A DNA stretch of 64,000 nucleotides from Pseudarthrobacter sp. PS3-L1 (GCF_030063285.1 NZ_JASISU010000002.1:62001-126000), one strand, 5' to 3'; counted from the first letter of the stretch, positions 45,672 to 55,055 are shown. Program-made: numbers and translations. The notes: a model not told the origin generated them from the letters alone.

Positions 45672-47060
45672 ATGTCCGCTTCCCCCCGACAGATCCGCTT
45701 CAACGCGTTCGACATGAACTGTGTGGGCCACCAGTCGCCCGGTCTGTGGCGCCACCCGGACGATCAGTCCTGGCGCTACAAGGACCTCCGCTACTGGGCC
45801 GACCTCGCGCAAACTCTGGAGAAGGGCCTGTTCGACGGCATCTTCATCGCTGACGTGCTCGGCACCTACGACGTCTACGGGGGCTCCAACGAAGCCACCC
45901 TCCGGCAGGGCACGCAGACCCCGGTGAATGATCCGTTCCTACTGGTGAGCGCCATGGCGCTGGTGACGAAGCACCTAGGGTTCGGTGTCACCGCCGGCAC
46001 CGCCTACGAGCACCCGTATCCCTTCGCGCGTCGGCTCTCCACGCTGGACCACCTGACCGAGGGGCGGGTCGGCTGGAACGTGGTGACCGGCTACCTGCCC
46101 TCCGCCGCACGCAACATGGGTCAGGCGGATCAGCTCGAGCACGACGCGCGCTACGACCACGCGGATGAGTACCTCGAGGTCCTCTACAAGCTGCTCGAGG
46201 GTTCCTGGGAGGATGACGCCGTGGTCCGCGACCGCGAGACCGGCGTCTTCACCGACCCCGCGAAGGTCCACGCCATCGACCACGACGGTACGTACTTCAA
46301 GGTGCCGGGGATCCATCTCAGCGAACCATCACCGCAGCGGACACCGGTGATTTTCCAAGCCGGTGCGTCCTCCCGTGGGATCGCCTTCGCTGCCGGGAAC
46401 GCGGAGGCGGTCTTCGTGGGAGCGCCCACGAAGGAGATCCTCAAGGACCTGGTGGGCAGGATCCGTGACGCGGTAGAAGCCGAGGGCCGGGACCGCTATT
46501 CGGTGCGGATCTACACGCTTCTCACAGTGATCACCGACGAGACCGAGGAGAAGGCGCACGCCAAGCACGCCGACTATCAGAAGTACGTCAGCTACGAGGG
46601 CGCCCTGGTGCTCGTCTCGGGGTGGCTCGGGGTGGATCTCTCCGTCTACGACCCAGACGAGCCGCTCGGCAACGTCAAGTCCAACGCCATCCAGTCGGCG
46701 GTCGCGAACTTCCAGAAGGTGAACGACGACGGGTCGCCGTGGACGGTGCGGGATATTGCCGAGTCCGCGGGGATCGGCGGGCTCGGTCCGCGCATCGTGG
46801 GGTCCGGTGCGCAGGTGGCCGATGAACTCCAGGCGTGGGTCGAGGAGACCGACGTGGACGGCTTCAATCTCGCGTACGCAATTACCCCGGGTTCGTTCGA
46901 GGACGTCATTGAATACGTGGTTCCCGAACTGCAGCGCCGCGGCGCCTACCCAACGGAGTACGTGGAGGGCACCCTCCGCAACAAGCTGTTTGGCAGGGGT
47001 GACCGCCTGCCTGAGGAGCACCGCGGCGCAAGCTTCCGCCTCCAGCACATCAGCCCCTGA
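45672..47060 (+). CDS. LLM-class flavin-dependent monooxygenase, NtaA/SnaA/DszA family
   Basis: 462 residues, FMNH2-dependent, bacterial-luciferase-like TIM barrel. Family blocks: FNAFDMNCVGHQSPGLW at the N-terminus, YEHPYPFARRLSTLDHL and GRVGWNVVTGYL near 120-150, and the PVIFQAGASSRG phosphate-binding segment near 233. Relatives attack nitrilotriacetate, EDTA or sulfones such as DBT sulfone. ATG 45672 is selected by GGAGG seven bases upstream; an in-frame ATG ten codons earlier lies in the riboswitch 3' arm. It must receive reduced flavin from a reductase not seen here. Its codon use is more GC-rich than the flanks, suggesting transfer. Confidence 0.9.
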   Translation: MSASPRQIRFNAFDMNCVGHQSPGLWRHPDDQSWRYKDLRYWADLAQTLEKGLFDGIFIADVLGTYDVYGGSNEATLRQGTQTPVNDPFLLVSAMALVTKHLGFGVTAGTAYEHPYPFARRLSTLDHLTEGRVGWNVVTGYLPSAARNMGQADQLEHDARYDHADEYLEVLYKLLEGSWEDDAVVRDRETGVFTDPAKVHAIDHDGTYFKVPGIHLSEPSPQRTPVIFQAGASSRGIAFAAGNAEAVFVGAPTKEILKDLVGRIRDAVEAEGRDRYSVRIYTLLTVITDETEEKAHAKHADYQKYVSYEGALVLVSGWLGVDLSVYDPDEPLGNVKSNAIQSAVANFQKVNDDGSPWTVRDIAESAGIGGLGPRIVGSGAQVADELQAWVEETDVDGFNLAYAITPGSFEDVIEYVVPELQRRGAYPTEYVEGTLRNKLFGRGDRLPEEHRGASFRLQHISP

Positions 47061-47102
47061 CCGGGGCGGGCGGATGACCCCGCCTGATTCGAATGAGCAG
47101 AG

Positions 47103-47144
47103 AACGACGACGGCGCCAGGGATGTCCCGGGCGCCGTCGTCGTT
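47103..47144. terminator. Bidirectional terminator between converging sulfur operons
   Basis: AACGACGACGGCGCC (47103-47117) and its exact complement (47130-47144) form a 15-bp stem around a 12-base loop, flanked by A- and T-rich bases. Confidence 0.88.
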
Positions 47145-47171
47145 TGCTCCGATGCGCAGTTTTAGGCAGTA

Positions 47172-48398
47172 TCAGACGCCGCCGGTCATGCTTGTTCCCG
47201 GCGCATCCCCTGCGCGCCACACGAACTGAGGTACCGTTCCATTGATCTCCCGGTCACCCACGACGCGCGCCTTGTAGATCACGGGATTGTGGGAGGATAC
47301 GGTGCGGGCGTTGCGCCAGTGCCGGTCGAGTTGGAGGCCACTGCGGGTCGACGACGCCCCCAAGGCGTTGAAGAGCAGGGACGCTGCGCGCTGCACCTGC
47401 TCCGTCACTACGATCTGTGCCTGTGAGGAGGCGAACTCGACCGCTATCGCGGCCTCGTCCGCCTCCCCGGGTAGAAGCCCGAGGTGTGCCTCGTAAGCCT
47501 CCTGCAACAGCTCGGCTACCCTCAGCACTGCAGCCTCGGACGCGAAGGCAAGCGCCGAGACTTCCCCCACAACCTGCTGCACCTGGATGTCCTCGCTGGG
47601 TCTGGTGCCGTTGCCGTGGCTGAAGGTGCGGGTCCTGCCGCGCACCGCCGAGGCCACGTCCTGGACGGCTGCGCGGGCGATTCCGGCGAGGGTCGCCACA
47701 TGGATCAGCTGGTACACCCCGGTGTCGTAGGGTGGGTGCTCGGTCTGCGTGATGACGTCGGTCCCGGGTACGTGGACGTCGCGAAACACGGTGGTGCCAC
47801 TGGCGGTGAGTCGCTGCCCGAAGCCGTCCCAGTCGTCGATCACCTCGACGCCCGGGGCATCCCGCCGCACGATGGCGATCACGTCCCCGCCGTCATCGGT
47901 GCGCGCACCGGTCTGGATCCAGTCGGCGTAAAGGCTTCCCGTGGTGTAGAACTTGGTGCCGTTGACGCGGTAGCCGTCGCCGTCAGGAGTGATGGCGGTG
48001 CTCACCCCACCCACGGGCACCGGCCCCGTTTCGGTCCAGGCGTTGCCGAGCACGGCACCGTCGGCGACTCGCCGCAGCCACTCGGTGTCGTTGGCGTAGA
48101 GGCGGTCCTCCACGAAGGCGATATGGCTGCGCAGGGCCTGGGCGAGGTTGGATTCAGCTGCGGCGAGCTCGACGAGTAGGCGGAAGAAGTCCTGCGCCGA
48201 AACCCCGGAGCCCCCGAGTTCAGCGGGCACGCGCAGGCTGGTGAAGCCAGCGTCCGCGAGTTGCCGAACCTCGGAGTGCAGGAGGATGCGCTCGGTCTCG
48301 CGCTGCGCTGCACCGGCTGCGAACCGCTGGAACAGGGGGCGGAAGCGTGCGGCGAGCTGGGTGTAGGGGGTGGGCTCGGTGATGGTGTGGGCGGTCAT
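47172..48398 (-). CDS. Acyl-CoA-dehydrogenase-fold monooxygenase, DszC/SfnB family
   Basis: 408 residues with the N-terminal helical, middle beta and C-terminal helical domains of acyl-CoA dehydrogenases. GGSGVSAQDFFRLLVELA, GNAWTETGPVPVGG and VNGTKFYTTGSLYADWI are typical of the sulfur-acquisition branch that uses FMNH2 and O2 (DszC, SfnB, DmsC/SfnC). The acyl-CoA base glutamate is not evident. Last gene of the ABC operon, 34 bp after the ATPase. With the DszA-type enzyme it could form a two-step oxidative C-S cleavage route. Confidence 0.88.
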   Translation of the reverse strand: MTAHTITEPTPYTQLAARFRPLFQRFAAGAAQRETERILLHSEVRQLADAGFTSLRVPAELGGSGVSAQDFFRLLVELAAAESNLAQALRSHIAFVEDRLYANDTEWLRRVADGAVLGNAWTETGPVPVGGVSTAITPDGDGYRVNGTKFYTTGSLYADWIQTGARTDDGGDVIAIVRRDAPGVEVIDDWDGFGQRLTASGTTVFRDVHVPGTDVITQTEHPPYDTGVYQLIHVATLAGIARAAVQDVASAVRGRTRTFSHGNGTRPSEDIQVQQVVGEVSALAFASEAAVLRVAELLQEAYEAHLGLLPGEADEAAIAVEFASSQAQIVVTEQVQRAASLLFNALGASSTRSGLQLDRHWRNARTVSSHNPVIYKARVVGDREINGTVPQFVWRAGDAPGTSMTGGV

Positions 48399-48432
48399 TG
48401 GTGGACTCCTTCGAGCGGGAGGAAGGCGGTAC

Positions 48433-50163
48433 TCACTGCGTGCCGCCGGTCAGGGCAGTGCTGGTTGCACGGGTGGGCAGGGACGGGACGGCGGCTAACA
48501 GGTTGCGCGTGTAGTCTGCCGTGGGCGCGGTGAAGAGGGATTGGGCGGTTCCGGATTCGACCACACGGCCGTCCTTGAGGACCAGAACGTCATCGCTCAC
48601 GTGGTGGATCACGCCGAGGTCATGGCTGATGAATAGGTAGCTCAGCCCCAGCTGCTCCTGCAGGTCCGCGAGGAGATCCAGGACCTGCGCCTGGATGGAC
48701 ACATCGAGTGCGGAGACGGGTTCATCGAGGAGGAGGACCTTCGGGTGCAGTGCCAGCGCGCGGGCAATCGCCAAGCGCTGTCGCTGCCCGCCGGAGAGAG
48801 TGAGCGGCCGGCGCTCTATCAGGTCGAGGGGCAGGCCCACCTGACCGAGCAGCTCGGCGGCTCGTTCTTTGCGGTCAGCGGGCGTTCCCACGGATCCCGC
48901 ATCCAGGGCATCGGTGATGACCCGTCCCACGCTGAAACGCGGATCGAAGGAGCTCAGAGGGTCCTGGTTGACGAGCTGGATGTCCGGGCGGTGCGGCCGG
49001 CGGATCTGCTCGGAGACAGTCCCGGTGCCGTCCGGTTGTCCCACCCAGGGCAGGCCGCCGAGAGTTACGGTGCCGGAATCGGGTTCCGTGAGCCCGAGGG
49101 CTATCCGGGCGGTGGTCGATTTCCCGGATCCCGATTCGCCGACGATACCCAGCGTCTTCCCCGCGGGCAGGGTGAAGGAGACGTTGTCCACGACGGTGCG
49201 TACGGTTCCGCCGGCGGACGGGTACGTCTTTACCAGGTTGCGTGCGTCGAGGGCGGGGGCTTCTGTCGAAACGGCCGAGATGCGGAGCGGCCGTGTTGGC
49301 ACGATGACCCGCCGCCCAGCGGACAGGCGGGTACCCTTGCCCGTCGCAGAGGGGATGGCATCGATCAGCTGCCGCGTGTAGTCGTGACGCGGGTTGCTGA
49401 GTACCTCGGAGGCGCGGCCGGTTTCCACGATGCGTCCGTGCTGCATGACGGCGATCTCGTCGGCGAGATGGCTGACCACCGCGAGGTCGTGCGAGATGAA
49501 GATCAGGCCGCGTCCCTGCTCCTTGAGGCTGCCAAGCAGCTCCAGGATCTGTGCCTGCACCGTGGCGTCGAGTGCCGTGGTGGGCTCGTCGGCGATTACG
49601 AGCCGCGGGTTGAGTACCGTGGCCTGGGCTATGAGCGCACGCTGCCGGAGCCCGCCGGACAGTTCACCGGAGCGCTGTCCGGCGCGAACTTCGGGGTCCG
49701 GGATGCCGGCGTCGCGGAGAGCTGCATGGACCCGTTCCGTCCGCTCGGCCTTCCCCCGGACGCCGTGGGCGCGCAGTGCCTCGTCGATCTCTTGCCCCAC
49801 GGTGCGTAGTGGATCCAGGGACACGAGGGCGTCCTGCAGTACGTAACCGATGTCCTTGCCGCGCAACCCCCTCCACTGCCGTTCGGACAGCCGGGTTGCG
49901 TCATGGCCGAGCACGTCCAGCTGGTCGGCGGTCACGTGTGCGTTGGAGGCGTTAAGCCCTACGAGAGTGCGGGCGGTGACGGTCTTGCCGGAGCCGGACT
50001 CACCTACGAGGGCAAGCGCCCTGCCCGGAACGAGGGCTAGGGACACGTCCTTCACCACGTCCATCGTGCCGCGCGGCGTGGTGAATGAAACGTTTAGTGT
50101 GTCGATGGATAGGAGCGGCTGCTGCTCAGTGATGCCCGCTCGTCGTGTCAGCTTTTCGCTCAT
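48433..50163 (-). CDS. Dipeptide/oligopeptide-type ABC transporter, fused double ATPase
   Basis: 576 residues containing two complete ABC ATPase domains. The first has GESGSGKTVTARTL and LSGGLRQRALIAQA then VIADEPTTALD; the second GESGSGKSTTARIALG, LSGGQRQRLAIARA and LLLDEPVSALD. This is the DppD-DppF fusion found in actinobacteria. Start at ATG 50163, two bases from the permease stop; a longer open reading upstream overlaps the permease genes in another frame and is spurious. Confidence 0.93.
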   Translation of the reverse strand: MSEKLTRRAGITEQQPLLSIDTLNVSFTTPRGTMDVVKDVSLALVPGRALALVGESGSGKTVTARTLVGLNASNAHVTADQLDVLGHDATRLSERQWRGLRGKDIGYVLQDALVSLDPLRTVGQEIDEALRAHGVRGKAERTERVHAALRDAGIPDPEVRAGQRSGELSGGLRQRALIAQATVLNPRLVIADEPTTALDATVQAQILELLGSLKEQGRGLIFISHDLAVVSHLADEIAVMQHGRIVETGRASEVLSNPRHDYTRQLIDAIPSATGKGTRLSAGRRVIVPTRPLRISAVSTEAPALDARNLVKTYPSAGGTVRTVVDNVSFTLPAGKTLGIVGESGSGKSTTARIALGLTEPDSGTVTLGGLPWVGQPDGTGTVSEQIRRPHRPDIQLVNQDPLSSFDPRFSVGRVITDALDAGSVGTPADRKERAAELLGQVGLPLDLIERRPLTLSGGQRQRLAIARALALHPKVLLLDEPVSALDVSIQAQVLDLLADLQEQLGLSYLFISHDLGVIHHVSDDVLVLKDGRVVESGTAQSLFTAPTADYTRNLLAAVPSLPTRATSTALTGGTQ

Positions 50164-50165
50164 GG

Positions 50166-51062
50166 TCAGACCTCTGCTTCGAGTCGGCGCTGCAGGTGGT
50201 GGCCCACCACGGTGGTGGTCAGTGCGGCGAGGGTGATGAAGATGCCAGGGAAGGCTGCGATCCACCAGGCCACCTGGAGGTAGTTGCGGCCGTCGGCGAG
50301 CATGGCGCCCCATTCGGCAGCGGGCGGCTGGGCACCGAGGCCGAGAAAGCTGAGTGAGGACGCCCATACAATCGCCTGCCCAATGCCCAGCGTGACGAGC
50401 ACGAAGAGTGGCCGTGCCACGTTCGGGACGATCGTGTGCCACAGGATGTGCGATTTCGACCGGCCGAGGGAGAGTGCCGTTTCCACGTAGGGTGCGGCGA
50501 TGACCTGTAGGGTCTGGGTACGGAGCATCCTCGCGTAACCCGGTGCCGAACCCACCCCGACGGCGATGGCCGCAGTGACGACGCCTGTCCCGGACACCGC
50601 GATGACGATCAGCGCGAGCAGCAGGCCGGGAAAGGCGAAGAGGATCTCCACGAAGCGGCAGATCGCGGAGTCCAGCCACTTGCCGGACACGCCGGCAGTG
50701 ATGCCGAGCGCGCCGCCGAGCAACAGGCCGATTGCCGTGGCCGCGAGTCCGAGGAGCAGGGACTGGCCGGTGCCGGCGACCACCCGCGAGAAGACGTCCC
50801 GCCCGTTCTGGTCGGTGCCGAACAGGTGTACTCCGCTCGGGGACTCGAAGGCGTTCGCTGGGTCGATCTCGAAGGGATCCTGGCGCAGGAAGACGGAAGG
50901 GGCGACGGCGGCCAGCACCAGGAACGCGAGCAACGCAGCAGCGATCCAGACGCCGATCGGCGTGCCGCGAACGAATCGGAAGGTACGGGACTGCGGCTTG
51001 GCCGGTGTCGGAACGCCGGAGCGGTCCTCCTCCGCCGTCGTGGGGTCGAGGATGAGGCTCAT
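50166..51062 (-). CDS. ABC transporter permease (DppC-like)
   Basis: 298 residues with an OppC-type N-terminal segment, about six hydrophobic helices and the EAA-loop region GVGSAPGYARMLRTQTLQV (positions ~190-208). The FGTDQNGRDVFSRVVAG stretch is the classical DppC signature. Its start overlaps the upstream permease stop (ATGA). Part of the SAM-riboswitch-controlled operon. Confidence 0.92.
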   Translation of the reverse strand: MSLILDPTTAEEDRSGVPTPAKPQSRTFRFVRGTPIGVWIAAALLAFLVLAAVAPSVFLRQDPFEIDPANAFESPSGVHLFGTDQNGRDVFSRVVAGTGQSLLLGLAATAIGLLLGGALGITAGVSGKWLDSAICRFVEILFAFPGLLLALIVIAVSGTGVVTAAIAVGVGSAPGYARMLRTQTLQVIAAPYVETALSLGRSKSHILWHTIVPNVARPLFVLVTLGIGQAIVWASSLSFLGLGAQPPAAEWGAMLADGRNYLQVAWWIAAFPGIFITLAALTTTVVGHHLQRRLEAEV

Positions 51063-52060
51063 GCTGCTGATCCCTTCGGATTGGTACGCGGATCGACGAC
51101 GCGGTAGAGGACATCCACCACGAGGTTCACGAGGATGTAGACCGCGGCGATGATGAACACCACGGCGAGGGTGACGGGGAGGTCCCGGTTGGTAATCGCG
51201 TCCACGAGGCTCCGCCCGAGGCCCGGCCGGGCGAAGATGATCTCCGCGACCACGGCTGAACTCACCAGGGAGCCGACCGCCCAGGCCGAGAGCGTGAGAC
51301 CCGGCAGAATTGCGTGCCGGAGGGCGTGCGTGATGCGGACCAAGGTGTCACTCAGACCGCGGGCCCGGGCGCTGAGGATGAAGGGCTGGGCGAGGACCTC
51401 CTCGAAGGACGAGCGCGTCACCTGCGCGATGAAGCCCGCCAGGGGGATCGCGAGGGATAGCGCCGGGAGGACGAGCGAGCGGAAACCGTCATTGCCGGCA
51501 ACCGGGAACCAGCCGAGGGTGACGGCGAAGACGACGGCCAGCATGATGCCCACCCAGAACTGCGGGAGCGAGGCGAAGAACACTTCGATACCCCGGCCCA
51601 CGCCGTCGAGCACACGCCCACGGCCAACCGTGAGGATCGTGAAGGCCAGCGCGATGATCCATGCGAAGACCAGGGCGAGTCCCGCGAGCTGGAGGGTTGG
51701 CAGGATCTGCGGACCAATGATCTCCAGGACCGGAACCTTGAAGATGTAGGACACCCCGAAGTCCCCGCGCAGGAGCCCGCCGAGGTAGCTGAGGTACTGG
51801 ACGAGGACCGGCTGGTCCAGCCCGTACTCGGCCCGCACCGCGGCAACCGTCTCGGGTGACGGTGAGGAGCCCGCGCCGCCGAGAATCGCCGTGACCGGAT
51901 CCCCGGGCGTCAGACGGAGGACAAAGAACGTGAGGGTAACGGCCGCCCAGAGGACGAAGATGCTGCCGGCGGTTCGCTGTGCGATAACCCTGCCGGCGGT
52001 GCCGGCCGTCGCGGTAGTGCGCGGTGCTGCGCTGAGGGAATCGAGTGACTTGGTACTCAT
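51059..52060 (-). CDS. ABC transporter permease (DppB-like)
   Basis: 333 residues, six hydrophobic segments, with the DppB signature FFVLRLTPGDPVTAILGG near residue 45 and EAA-loop ARARGLSDTLVRITHALRH. Its ATG overlaps the stop of the substrate-binding protein by 4 bp, which couples their translation. Confidence 0.92.
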   Translation of the reverse strand: MSTKSLDSLSAAPRTTATAGTAGRVIAQRTAGSIFVLWAAVTLTFFVLRLTPGDPVTAILGGAGSSPSPETVAAVRAEYGLDQPVLVQYLSYLGGLLRGDFGVSYIFKVPVLEIIGPQILPTLQLAGLALVFAWIIALAFTILTVGRGRVLDGVGRGIEVFFASLPQFWVGIMLAVVFAVTLGWFPVAGNDGFRSLVLPALSLAIPLAGFIAQVTRSSFEEVLAQPFILSARARGLSDTLVRITHALRHAILPGLTLSAWAVGSLVSSAVVAEIIFARPGLGRSLVDAITNRDLPVTLAVVFIIAAVYILVNLVVDVLYRVVDPRTNPKGSAA

Positions 52061-53691
52061 GGAAGATCGACCACCGTGACGTCGTAGAGATAGGGAAGGG
52101 AGAGGCTCGGTTCGAGGGCGAGGTCCCCGTAGCGGTCGCTGCGGAGCGCCACTTGGCTGGCCTGGTTGTACAGCGGGAGCTGCAGGGCGTTGTCGCTGAT
52201 GATCTGCTGCGCCTGGTAGTAGAGGTCCTCGCGCTCGGCGGGATCGTCCGTGGCGAGGGCGTCGTTGAGGATACTGTCGAGCTGCGGGTTCCGGAAGCCC
52301 GAACCGTTCGGTACGAAGCCAGCAGATTCCGTGTACTCGGAGGAGAAGACGATCCGTAGGACGTCCGCCGTGTTCGTGTTCCAGTAGTCGGCGCGGAGGT
52401 CGTATGCGAAGTTGTTCCCCAGCTCGCTGACCGTCGCGTAGTCACCGTTCTCGATCAGTACCTCGAACCCGGCCTTCTTCGCCGTGGCCTGGATCTGCGT
52501 GACCAGGGCCTGGTGAGCGGTTGGCCAGGACCCCGGTGTGTAGGGGAAGTGGACGGTGAGGCGCTGGCCATCCTTCACCCGGTAGCCCTCGCCGTCGCGT
52601 TCGGTCCAGCCGGCCTCGTCGAGGAGCCGTGCGGCCTCGTCGGGATCCGGATCGTAGACGTTCTCGAAATCGGGCGAGTAGAAGCCCGTTGTCGAACTCA
52701 GCGGTCCGCCAGCGCGTGTCACCGTGCCGAAGTAGACGCTGTCGATCCCGGCCTCGACGTAGGCTCTGTGCAAAAAGGCCTTGCGGACGGCGAGGTCATC
52801 AAACGGTGCGCGCGTCGAGTTCAGGATGAGGTTGGTGGGGTTGCCCGGCCGGTCCTGCAGGATGAGTTCCACATTCTGGTCGGCCTCGGCCTCCCCGAAG
52901 TGGACGGATGGCATCAGGTCCAGGGCGTCCACCTGGCCGGCACGGAGAAGCCCATAGCGTGTGGAATCCTCGGGGACTATCCGCCACTCGATCTTCTCGA
53001 TGTGCGCCGGCCCCTGGTGCTTCGCGTAGGGAGGGGCGGAGTTGTAGTCCTCGTTGCGGACGAGGCTGACACGCGTCTGCGGGACGTAGTCCACGATCTT
53101 GAAGGGACCGGTACCCACGGGGGAGTTGCAGTTCTCCGCCTGCGGACGCTTCAGCGCCTCCGGCGATTCGATCCCAAGGAACGGCTGGGCGAGGACTTCC
53201 AGGAACGCCGCGTACGGCCGGTTGAGGGTGACGACAGCCGTGGTCTCGTCGACGATCTCGGTACCCACGTAGGGCTTGAGGTAGCCGCCTGCCGTGCCGG
53301 ACTGCGTGTCCGGATCGACCATGTGGTCGAGGTTTGCCCTCACCGCCTCGGCAGTGAGCTTGGTGCCGTCCGTGAACCAGACATCGTCGCGCATGGTGAA
53401 GGTGTAGGTCAGGCCGTCCGACGAGACGGACCAATCCGTGGCCAACCAGGGCTGGATGCCTCCCTCACTGTCCTGTGACACGAGGGAGTCGAGGTAGTTC
53501 GCGGCAATAGACGCCTGCGGCATATCACCGTTCACGTGGGGGTCAAGGCAGGAGATCTCCTTCCCCGTCGCGAAGACGAAGGTGCCGTCCTCGCTGGCTG
53601 CGGCCGTTCCGCCACACCCCGAGAGGGTTGCTGCGAGGCCTGCTGCTCCGAGCAGGGCGAGAATGCGGGTGGTGCGGGCATGGTTTGTCGA
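52057..53691 (-). CDS. ABC transporter substrate-binding lipoprotein (family 5)
   Basis: 544 residues. A lipoprotein signal ends in LSGC (Cys about residue 26), so the protein is anchored on the outer face of the membrane. The rest is a type-5 solute-binding protein like DppA/OppA (DPHVNGDMPQASIAANYLDS region, TFTMRDDVWFTDGTKLTAEA positions, NLILNSTRAPFDDLAVRKAF positions). GTG 53691 is preferred because AGGAG sits 8 bases upstream; an in-frame start at 53712 has none. First gene of the operon and directly behind the SAM-I-type riboswitch. The ligand is probably a sulfur compound rather than a peptide, judged from context. Confidence 0.9.
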   Translation of the reverse strand, partial: STNHARTTRILALLGAAGLAATLSGCGGTAAASEDGTFVFATGKEISCLDPHVNGDMPQASIAANYLDSLVSQDSEGGIQPWLATDWSVSSDGLTYTFTMRDDVWFTDGTKLTAEAVRANLDHMVDPDTQSGTAGGYLKPYVGTEIVDETTAVVTLNRPYAAFLEVLAQPFLGIESPEALKRPQAENCNSPVGTGPFKIVDYVPQTRVSLVRNEDYNSAPPYAKHQGPAHIEKIEWRIVPEDSTRYGLLRAGQVDALDLMPSVHFGEAEADQNVELILQDRPGNPTNLILNSTRAPFDDLAVRKAFLHRAYVEAGIDSVYFGTVTRAGGPLSSTTGFYSPDFENVYDPDPDEAARLLDEAGWTERDGEGYRVKDGQRLTVHFPYTPGSWPTAHQALVTQIQATAKKAGFEVLIENGDYATVSELGNNFAYDLRADYWNTNTADVLRIVFSSEYTESAGFVPNGSGFRNPQLDSILNDALATDDPAEREDLYYQAQQIISDNALQLPLYNQASQVALRSDRYGDLALEPSLSLPYLYDVTVVDLP

Positions 53692-53799
53692 CACGCGGGG
53701 CTCCTGAATCATCGCCCGATGGAGGGCAAACAGGACAGCCAGCGATCACCACCGCACGTGCGGAAGCACGGCGAGGAAGACCAACGAAAGCGTGTAGCT

Positions 53800-53900
53800 T
53801 CTCCATCGGTCCTGGCGGTAGCACCGTTCCCCATAGCTACATAGGGAGGGTTGCTGCGGCGTCATCGATCCAGGTCTCTCGGCCGCTCGGGATGGTTATG
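53800..53900 (-). promoter_or_regulatory. SAM riboswitch, SAM-I (S-box) type
   Basis: Read on the minus strand: CCATCC (53896-53891) pairs with GATGG (53807-53803) as P1. Between them are GCGGCCGAGAGACCTGG, then ATCGATGACGCCGCAGCAACC, given here only as 53887-53850, and GGTGCTACCGCCAGGACC (53827-53810). These match the conserved GACTGGCCCGATGAA, GGCAACC and GGTGC(T/C)A blocks of SAM-I. The 3' boundary is about 110 bp before the substrate-binding protein start; GCCC/GGGC and CCGCACGTGCGG dyads in between may be the expression platform. Confidence 0.88.
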
Positions 53901-53944
53901 AGATAAGTGAAGCGCAGCCAGCAGTGGAGTGCCAATGGTCCGCG

Positions 53945-54582
53945 TCATAATCGGACATGTGCTCCGCCGGCACGTTGCAGTCCGATGGGCGTGTATCCGG
54001 TGTGACCGTAGAGCTGCCTGGCACAGGCATCGGCTAAGCCTTTGGAGATGATCTGCTCACCGACCGCGACCTGGGTGGGGTCCCAGGTGATCCCTCCGGG
54101 TGCATATCAAAGGTTGTGGTTCAGTTCGTGAACTGCAGCGGCTTCGATCCGGTTGAGGTTCTCCTGTGTCGGCCACAGAGTCAGCGAGATATAGCCTGTG
54201 GCGCTGCCGTTGCCGCTGAATCCTCGGAGTACTCGTGGTTCGGGTTCCCGAGCATGATCAGGACTTTGATGTCCGGGATGTCGATGCCGGCCGTTGCGGC
54301 GAGTTGGTGCTTTGCCGCTGTTGAGAGTGCAGTTTCTACCCGTTCCCAGGCATCGGCGTTATGGAGAAGGTTTAGTCCCTGCTGTGTCTCTTCATGTGGT
54401 AGGTCTAGGGAGAACCCGAAACTCATCGAGTGCATCATCAGCAGGTCGATCTCGCCCGGGAAGTATCTGAACATTCCTTCCAAGGGAGTCAGTGCGCTGC
54501 GGAGAGTTTGAGTGCGTTCGGCTTCATGAGCCTTCGGTACGGCTTCGAGCCCATTCTTCGTGTCCACAATCGAAAGAGTCAT
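53945..54582 (-). pseudogene. DUF2268 (putative Zn-dependent protease) gene, frameshifted and interrupted
   Basis: From ATG 54582 the frame gives MTLSIVDTKNGLEAV through LIMLGNPNHEYS. It then shifts near 54215-54225; the continuing frame reads GFSGNGSATGYISLTLWPTQ, then AAAVHELNHNL with the HExxH-like metal site, then TGA at 54109-54107, then YAPGGITWDPTQVAVGE and GLADACARQLYG before stopping at 53945. So one frameshift, one nonsense codon and probably a lost C-terminus. DUF2268 proteins normally run ~270-300 residues. Confidence 0.78.
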
Positions 54583-54686
54583 GGAATGGACCGTAGAGCC
54601 TGACGTGACGTAAGGGTCAAGCCTTTGTTTGCAACCGTAAGCCAGCTCTTCACTGGCTGCTGGGCAGGCTCAATAGAGTGGAACGC

Positions 54687-55055
54687 ATGGGTCTTGAATG
54701 GGAACAAGTTGTTTTTGATGCGGTACGGCCGGTCGAGCTCGGAGGCTGGTGGGCCAACGCTTTGGGTTGGGTTGTGGTCTTGGAATCTGATGATGAGTTC
54801 GAAATTCGTTCTGCACCGAGCCAGTTGCCTGGGTTGGTCTTCGTACCGGTGGCAGATTCAAAGGTAACGAAGAATCGTCTTCACCTCGATTTTCGTCCGG
54901 ACGATCCTGTGGCCGAGGTCGAGCGGTTGCTCGCTCTAGGTTCCCGCAGGGTTGATGTTGGTCAGGGTGAGCAGCCCTGGACTGTACTTGCGGATCCGGA
55001 AGGAAACGAGTTCTGCATTCTTGGAGCCCGAAAGCAGATCACGTTCGATAGTTGA
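54687..55055 (+). CDS. VOC (glyoxalase-like) family protein
   Basis: 122 residues. VRPVELGGWWANALGW at the N-terminus and LADPEGNEFCIL at the C-terminus are the usual ends of the one-domain glyoxalase/bleomycin-resistance-like fold; RLHLDFRPDDPV in the middle has the family histidine. These proteins are often annotated as VOC family proteins of unknown substrate. ATG 54687 or GTG 54678 may be the start. Confidence 0.82.
   Translation: MGLEWEQVVFDAVRPVELGGWWANALGWVVVLESDDEFEIRSAPSQLPGLVFVPVADSKVTKNRLHLDFRPDDPVAEVERLLALGSRRVDVGQGEQPWTVLADPEGNEFCILGARKQITFDS

Noticed and set aside
48433..51114. 893-codon reading that would extend the double ATPase upstream
   Set aside because: The extension overlaps the permease gene in another frame and is Arg-rich nonsense; the real start is ATG 50163.
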